A stretch of 52,423 nucleotides of DNA from Nemertoderma westbladi (taxonomy: Eukaryota > Xenacoelomorpha > Nemertodermatida > Nemertodermatidae): contig JAUCBJ010005796.1 of assembly GCA_032718475.1 (NCBI GenBank), positions 1 through 52,423 on the forward strand, written 5' to 3'. The notes under the pieces were generated by a model that was given only the letters and a program-made list of their open reading frames with translations, searched no databases and was not told the DNA's origin. Shown in pieces: positions 47,345 through 52,423 of the stretch (position 1 is the stretch's first letter; every line of letters begins with the position of its first letter). The translations under genes were made by a program, and so were the position numbers.

Positions 47345-48598
47345 TAACATTAGCCGAAGCCAGTCTATGCGCGACCATTCACCCACTGTTAAGGGAGACT
47401 GGATTCGGATGCTTTGACTATTTATTGCGTTGTAGACCTACTGTATTATTCGATTGATCGTTACTATAATCTCTGACAATATATTTACTTTCAGGGAAAC
47501 ATTAACAGTTCCTTTAGGACGTGGCGCTTTAAGTATAAAAACAGAGTTATGACTTATACTAATCACAACTAGATGGCTACTGAGTTATGCAAAAGGTGCA
47601 TTCTTTAGGAGATGCTTTATTACCAATCACACCACTGCACACAACTTCACACTGATCTGCCGACCGTCACTGAATTTGATCATATATAAGGAGGATAGCA
47701 ACTGACACATGTAGGGGTTATGAAATAGCATTTAATACACACAAAAACCACTATAATGTAAGTTGCTACCGGTAACCTGTCCTCTCACCTTCAGTAATCA
47801 AGATGATTGGGGGTTTTATGATTCTTTATCGGTATTCTCCAAATATAACAATATATCCATCAACATAGCGGTGAGAAACAATCAAAATTCGAGTTCGATG
47901 AAGAAATAAAAAATTATAGGTATTATCAGTCAAATTATATTAAATTATTAGGTTAACATTATGACAGTAAAAACGGTTTTGTTAATAAATAAGGTAAAAA
48001 TAATTAAATTAAATAATAATGAGTCAATGCATTTCGGATTACCTCTTCAGGACTATTATTAAATATTTTCGTTCCATCAACATATAACCATTAATAACCG
48101 ACAGTAAAATAAGGCGGTGAACAATCAGTATGTGTTACGTAGTGCAACAGCAGTTGATATGGTTAGGCAATAGTTTTGCATTTCGATAATCAAAGCCGCC
48201 TAATGCTCAGGCCAAAGTCTGAAACTTCTACAGAAGCACAGAAGAATCCTAAGCCGGTGTTCTGGGCTTAGAAAATATATAACACAACACACTGATACAT
48301 TCAGACTGAATTGCGTGTTTTTCTGTAGGCCCTTTCAACGCAAAGTGAAAGATTGCTCTGATTGGCCAAACAGAACAAAGAAAAAGTTCCACGAGTACAG
48401 TAAATCAGCTGGTAGATGTCGTCATCTGAATTCCAGCCTTTAGAGTATTTAAGCGCATTGCGGCAAAAATGGCTTGTTATGTTTGCCAAAGCACACATGC
48501 AGACACAGCGGGCAAAAATGGCTTGTTATGTCCGCCAAAACACCTACACAGTATATTGCGGGGAAAAAGGGCTTGTTATATCCGCAAAAGCTTTTACA
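47345..48598 (-). repeat. Solo BEL/Pao LTR
   Basis: It is the third copy of the BEL LTR, on the minus strand, starting TGTAAAAGC at 48,598 as the copy at 28,074 does, with the conserved TATA-like block near 47,685 and AATAAA at 47,616-47,621. No gag, pol or second LTR is attached. About 170 bases near 47,875-48,045 have no match in the other copies. No clear 5-bp flanking duplication was found, partly because the inner edge is uncertain. Confidence 0.75.
48459..48598 (-). repeat. Three-unit 49-bp repeat in U3 of solo LTR
   Basis: The block GCGGxxAAAAAxGGCTTGTTAT, followed by a CCGCAAAAG-like end, occurs three times at about 48,459, 48,508 and 48,558. The LTR copy at 28.03-28.07 kb has only one. 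Tandem U3 units are common as enhancer repeats in LTR elements. Confidence 0.75.
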
Positions 48599-49532
48599 CC
48601 GTTACCAGAAAATGGGATTTGAGTCAATAAAATATATAAAATCACAGTTTCTAAAATATAAAAATAGTCCTTCTTACGTGAACGGCGTTTACGAAGTTTT
48701 TTAAGGCTAGCAAGAGTAATTTTCTCTTTGGGGCGAGCCAGTTTACTAGGAGGGCTATAACTCCTGGGTGAGAGGTGCAATACAATTGCATTGGAAGGTT
48801 TAGGATTACGGTCGGTGTATCCGCTGGTCGAGGTACCCGGTTGATCGATATCAACCTCAGTGGAGCAAGGTCGAACAACCTTCAGAGCGTGTTTCAAGAC
48901 GGCAGCTCTTACTGGTCCCTGACGAGTCGTCTGCACTAGAGCGGTAGGTGGACCGTGAGTAGTGAGAAATTTCCTCGGTTTGATGGTTCTTTCTAACTCG
49001 CGTTCTCGGGCTCTATATTCATAGGGTCGTCTATGAACCTCCTGTAGTTCGGATGCGAGTTGATGAACAGTTCACCATATTCCGGATCTTGACGGATGAA
49101 GTTGATCAAGTTATAGGAATTAAGATCATTGGGATTAATGTTCCTGAGATATTTACGAACAAATTTTGTAGAAATATTCTCGCCAACACGCTTCATTAGT
49201 TCGTAACTCGGTGTGCGAGATTTTTGTTCAACGGACGCGAATAGATACGGGTGGAACGCATAAACTCCCTCGTAGGCACGTCCAGGATATTAGCGATGAC
49301 GTGACTCACAATGTAAATCCGCGTTCGCTTCCCAGGCTCGGATATAGCGTAGGGTAATCATTTCATCTACGCTTTCCAGATCGCAGTTGAAAGGGCAATC
49401 AAAACTCGCATGTCCTTTAAACTGACAATGATGGCATTGAGTCATAAATTGGGGGCAGACTGCGAAAATGTGCAAATTATTGAGTCTACAATATTCACAA
49501 TAGATCTCCATCGTAGGCTGTTCATGGAAGTA
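48599..49532 (-). pseudogene. Zinc-knuckle gag-like protein, interrupted by LTR insertion
   Basis: The minus-strand frame enters from the LTR edge at 49,532. It contains CEYCRLNNLHIFAVC and CHHCQFKGHASFDC, the second a classic C-x2-C-x4-H-x4-C knuckle and the first with one extra residue. After one in-frame TAA at 49,290 the frame continues with an Arg/Asn-rich region, PNDLNSYNLINFIRQDPEYG, shifts frame near 49,025, then reads YRARERELERTIKPRKFL, IDQPGTSTSGYTD and a basic tail with LKKLRKRRSRKK. Zinc knuckles bind RNA in gag proteins, so an old LTR retrotransposon or a host nucleic-acid-binding protein is possible. The N-terminal part lies beyond the LTR or is lost. The C-terminal end runs into the solo LTR. 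Confidence 0.55.
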
Positions 49533-50069
49533 TGTTAGCTTATTCAATCCCGCCAACACCCCATAAAGTTATTAGCCGATAAGCAATATTGGGAGCCATG
49601 AGATTGGGCAATTAACCAACTCGTGCCATCCCAATAAGAGTGGGAAGGAAGCACACAATAGAGGGTCAGGGGCCAAACCCCTAACCCAGAGAGAACAGGT
49701 GGAGTGAACGGGAATACTCCACGGGGCGCCAACAAGGGTATTAACCAATCAAAGGGGGGAATGGCATCGATTGAGTAGCAGTAAGGCCACCGTGCAATAT
49801 AACCAATAACCTATTAATCAGTGATTCAGTTATCTCAGTGCAGCAGTGCTAGCGTAGGGTACAGCCAATTAGTTTAGTTAGGGGATCACGGGACTTTAGT
49901 TACCGTATCCCGCCTTGTACACATTCACAATATATATATATCCTATAACCTCTTATTATACACCGAACTTCAGAACTCAGTTATCTTTATTTCACTCTTA
50001 TACACGGCGGGGACGCGTGGACTAAATACCACATCGGATAAATCGGGATCCCTCCTGGATCCCGTCACA
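49533..50069 (+). repeat. 5' LTR of unfamiliar family, copy 2 (537 bp)
   Basis: It begins TGTTAGCTTATTCAATCCCGC and ends CTGGATCCCGTCACA. Both ends, the CCCATAAAGTT block and the GACGCGTxG stretch near the 3' end match the LTR at 37,517-38,112. The preceding five bases are AAGTA, one half of the expected target duplication; the other half is beyond the window. The leader GTAACTAAATCCGAGC follows and may hold the primer site. Confidence 0.85.
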
Positions 50070-50149
50070 GTAACTAAATCCGAGCTGCCGCCCCAGTTAA
50101 ACTCTAAGAACTACACTGCTAGCTAGCCGAACTCCACCGACCAGACGAG

Positions 50150-51766
50150 ATGAGCGAATCGGGCGAGACACCGACGCGGACCCCGGACGAAGACCTAACG
50201 ATCCGCGAGGCCGCGACCAAACGATACAGGCCCACGACGCCGGGGCCATCGATAACGGGCGAACCGGAAGTCCAGGACGAGGAGGGCCTGGAACCCGAAG
50301 TCGAACCAAGAGAGAAAGAGAGCGAGATGGAGGGAGATGGAGACGAGTCGACACGAGAGGGAGAACGGCGCGCCGATGTTGCCGGCCAGCTACAGGCCGA
50401 GGGCGACGGGCGGCCCACCGAAACGGCGACGGTGGGGCCGACGGTGCGACGCCGGACACGGAGAGACGGAGGAGAGATCGGTACCGATGTCGCCGGCCAG
50501 CTACAGGCCGAGGGCGACGGACGGCCCACCGGAACGGCGACGGTGGAGCCGCCGGTACGACGTCGGACCCGGAGGGACGGAGGAGAGGTCTGCGACGAGG
50601 ACGTCGGGGTTTCTGAGCGACTTCGACGGGCCTACAACGCGACCCGGAAGCTGATAAACGACGCCAAGAAGGAAGGGGCGAAGGTAGACGAGGTGAGACT
50701 GAGAAAGCGACTAGGTGAGTCGGATAAACACTTAAATTACCTAATACGTTTTGGGCAGAGAGAACTGGCCGGGGAGAGAGCAGAAAGGATAGCCGGCGAA
50801 CTGTTTGAACTATGGGAGTGTGGGAGTATGGAACCTAGCGTAGCGCCAGTGTACATAGGGCCATACTTGGTCGATGCCCGGGGAGTGAAACCAGTGGGTT
50901 GGAAGGGACCCGAAGAGGGCGAATCCGAGGTTAACACCGAGGATTCGGCCTCGTCGGTCGGAGAAAGCTCCGGGAAGTGGGAGAAAGTTAGTAGGTCGGG
51001 AAGGCGGGGGAAGTCCGTCGTAACTGATAAGTCTGCTACATCCTCCGCGAAAGAAAGAGCGGTGAGAAAAATAGGAGCCGCATACCGTCTCAGCATGGCA
51101 GAGCAAGGTCAGAGAGAAATGAAGGAACGGCTAGAGGAGGGAAGAGTGCGGTTAGAGAGGGAAACGGTATTGCTTAGAGAAACCGGAGAAAGGGCCGAAA
51201 GGGCTTTGAAAAGCCTAAGGGAGTATGATGAGATAGAGGAAAGGGAGTGTAGGGAGCGTGAAGCGAGAGAGGAAAAGGAACGCAAGGAGCGTGAGGCGGA
51301 ACGCAAGGAGCGTGAGGCGAGAATGGAAAAGGAACGCAAGGAGCGTGAGGCGAGAATGGAAAAGGAACGCAAGGAGCGTGAGGCGGAACGCAAGGAATAT
51401 GAGACGAGAAAGGAAAAGGAACGCAAAGAGCGTGGGGCGAGACGAAGGGAGAGCATTAAGAGTGCCGCAGACTCGGCCATCAAGGACACCCAGGAGCGTG
51501 AGGGGATAGTGGCAGAGAGTGAAAAGGAGCGCAAGGAATTAGAGAAACGGCAGAGTGAGTATGCGGGAAATATAATTAGAGGGGCGCACGAGTTGGAATA
51601 CGTGCGAGTGGGACCGCCGTCTGAAACTGGGGCCGGCTCGAGTATTTTTGAGGAGCCGAGGGCCGTAGATATATTTATTAATACTCCACTGACAGGGACC
51701 GCACGACAGACCCAAAACTGGTGCGACCGTACGGGCGGGGGGGGGGTAATAATAATGGTACAGTAG
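50150..51766 (+). CDS. Gag of unfamiliar LTR family, copy 2
   Basis: ATG 50,150 lies 80 bases after the LTR and is the first Met of a 538-codon frame without stops. In order: an acidic, Pro/Thr-rich N-terminus; a 37-residue block starting DVAGQLQAEGDGRPT present twice in tandem (once in copy 1); a conserved core RLGESDKHLNYLIRFGQREL, VYIGPYLVDARGVKPVGW; a Ser-rich hinge SVVTDKSATSSAKER; a long charged coiled coil of repeated EKERKEREAR units (about residues 370-455); and EEPRAVDIFINTPLTGTARQ. The frame ends shortly after a G10 tract where copy 1, with G14, reads on into the Asn-rich region. It is probably a structural particle protein, from position and composition. I do not recognise the family and no zinc knuckle is present. 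Confidence 0.75.
   Translation: MSESGETPTRTPDEDLTIREAATKRYRPTTPGPSITGEPEVQDEEGLEPEVEPREKESEMEGDGDESTREGERRADVAGQLQAEGDGRPTETATVGPTVRRRTRRDGGEIGTDVAGQLQAEGDGRPTGTATVEPPVRRRTRRDGGEVCDEDVGVSERLRRAYNATRKLINDAKKEGAKVDEVRLRKRLGESDKHLNYLIRFGQRELAGERAERIAGELFELWECGSMEPSVAPVYIGPYLVDARGVKPVGWKGPEEGESEVNTEDSASSVGESSGKWEKVSRSGRRGKSVVTDKSATSSAKERAVRKIGAAYRLSMAEQGQREMKERLEEGRVRLERETVLLRETGERAERALKSLREYDEIEERECREREAREEKERKEREAERKEREARMEKERKEREARMEKERKEREAERKEYETRKEKERKERGARRRESIKSAADSAIKDTQEREGIVAESEKERKELEKRQSEYAGNIIRGAHELEYVRVGPPSETGAGSSIFEEPRAVDIFINTPLTGTARQTQNWCDRTGGGGVIIMVQ
50373..50594 (+). repeat. 111-bp in-frame tandem duplication in gag
   Basis: CCGATGTxGCCGGCCAGCTA recurs at 50,373 and 50,484, giving two 37-residue units. 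Copy 1 (near 31,835) has one, so the duplication is specific to copy 2 or lost from copy 1. Confidence 0.85.
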
Positions 51767-52423
51767 ACGTTGTTGATATTAATAGTACCGTATGGGATAA
51801 CGCTAATCAGACCTTTATTACAGGAAATACTTTGCCTGGTGGTAGTAATTTAAATTTAAATCAGAACAATCCCAGTGTTAATGTAGAAAATAATCCTAAT
51901 ATTGAGGTAGTTACGCAAAATAATTCAAATAATCAAAATAATAACTCGAATTCGGACCTACAAAATAACTTAAATAACGCAACTACACAGAATAATTCGA
52001 ATAATTCAAATAATGATTTTAGCCCGAATTTACAAAATAATTCAGATAACGTAGTCGCGCAGAATAATACAAATGATTTTGTTTCAAATGAGCGAATTGG
52101 TTCCGTTTCCAATATGGGTGCTATTAATGTAAACACGTCGGGCCACGTAGTTAGTAGACAGGGAGCAGAGGGCCTGGTAGGCCACGTAGTTAGTAGACAG
52201 GGAGCAGAGGGCCTGGTAGGCCACGTAGTTGGTAGACAGGGAGCAGAGGGCCTGGAAGGCCACGCAATAGCAGAGGGAGAGGCGGGGGTGAATAGACCCG
52301 ACTGTGGTAGGACTAGAGAGATAGGTCGACTAGAGAGATATATAGTAGCGGGGCGAGAGGTAGCGAGGTTAGATGTAGCGAGTGGGGGGGGGGCTACGAG
52401 CACCCCACAACAGAAAGTTAGTG
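51748..52423 (+). CDS. Asn-rich gag continuation in the -1 frame, copy 2 (partial)
   Basis: Directly after the G10 tract this frame stays open for 225 codons to the window end. It reads NNNGTVDVVDINSTV, matching copy 1 (INNTLEDVNINSTVV), then an Asn-rich region with many N-N-S-N units, then three near-identical repeats of GHVVSRQGAEGLV and a closing GHAIAEGEAGVNRP as in copy 1. It continues through a second G10 tract into ATSTPQQ. In copy 1 the Asn-rich part is in the same frame as the upstream gag, so here the two frames are joined only if one G is gained or two lost at the tract, or by slippage during expression. The ORF is cut by the window edge. Confidence 0.7.

Larger units (their letters stand above)
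49533..52423 (+). mobile_element. Unfamiliar LTR retrotransposon, copy 2 (5' LTR and gag, cut by window end)
   Basis: A 537-bp LTR starting TG and ending CA is followed by an 80-base leader and a gag frame open for 538 codons. It is the younger of the two copies: its first frame has no stop and its insertion interrupts the zinc-knuckle frame. Its pol, if any, lies outside the window to the right. Confidence 0.85.

Noticed and set aside
50097-51534. Several minus-strand frames rich in Ser, Arg and Leu
   Set aside because: They are shadows of the plus-strand gag coiled coil (ERKE repeats antisense to SLRSF).

Overview
This window reads as non-coding DNA from a large, repeat-rich animal genome. 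The evidence is eukaryotic throughout: apurinic-type (APE) non-LTR retrotransposons, BEL/Pao LTR retrotransposons, an 11-kb satellite, a TTAA-flanked MITE-like element, and one immunoglobulin-type exon with GT-AG splice sites and symmetric phase 1-1 boundaries. The mix of elements suggests a marine invertebrate, but I cannot assign a phylum from sequence alone. There are no operons, CRISPR arrays or rRNA genes. Almost every long coding stretch is a decayed mobile element.

Layout, left to right. A C-rich minisatellite and an AT-rich spacer lead into a 5'-truncated RTE-like element (about 1.26-4.15 kb, +) that carries a short 117-bp insertion. A satellite (4.15-15.29 kb) made of short palindromes follows, with nested kilobase-scale duplications. 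Next come an RT fragment (15.3-15.6 kb), a GC-rich 1.2-kb insert flanked by a 23-bp direct repeat, a Jockey/CR1-like RT fragment (17.0-18.15 kb, -), and a 3' RTE scrap. Two BEL/Pao copies then lie tail to tail (18.96-25.11 kb + and 25.11-28.07 kb -). The + copy has gag but no protease; the - copy has protease and RT but no gag. The + gag contains two huge CAG tracts (510 and 230 triplets). From 28.1 to 30.65 kb there are two unrecognised coding-like stretches.

From 31.5 to 38.1 kb lies an LTR retrotransposon of an unfamiliar family: a charged coiled-coil gag, an Asn-rich region, poly-G tracts, a repeat-rich 3' half, a stem-loop, a polypurine tract and a 596-bp 3' LTR. Its right LTR edge falls exactly at the catalytic YAD(D) motif of another RT fragment (38.1-38.9 kb). 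The Ig-like exon (39,069-39,536, +) is the best candidate for a host gene. Two RTE copies on the - strand follow (40.1-40.6 and 41.0-45.7 kb). The larger holds an APE endonuclease and RT, split by an 887-bp MITE-like insertion at TTAA. A remnant of a restriction-like endonuclease domain (45.7-46.6 kb), a solo BEL LTR (47.3-48.6 kb) and a zinc-knuckle gag-like ORF (48.6-49.5 kb, -) come next. The last is cut at 49,533 by a second, much better preserved copy of the unfamiliar LTR family, whose 5' LTR and gag run off the window end.

The window is therefore best read as a layered insertion history. Comparing copies inside the window (RTE copies 1 and 2, BEL LTRs 1-3, new-family copies 1 and 2) allows internal checks of boundaries, frames and target duplications without outside data. 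I could not run alignments; all coordinates of element edges other than those with TG/CA ends, target duplications or splice sites are approximate.
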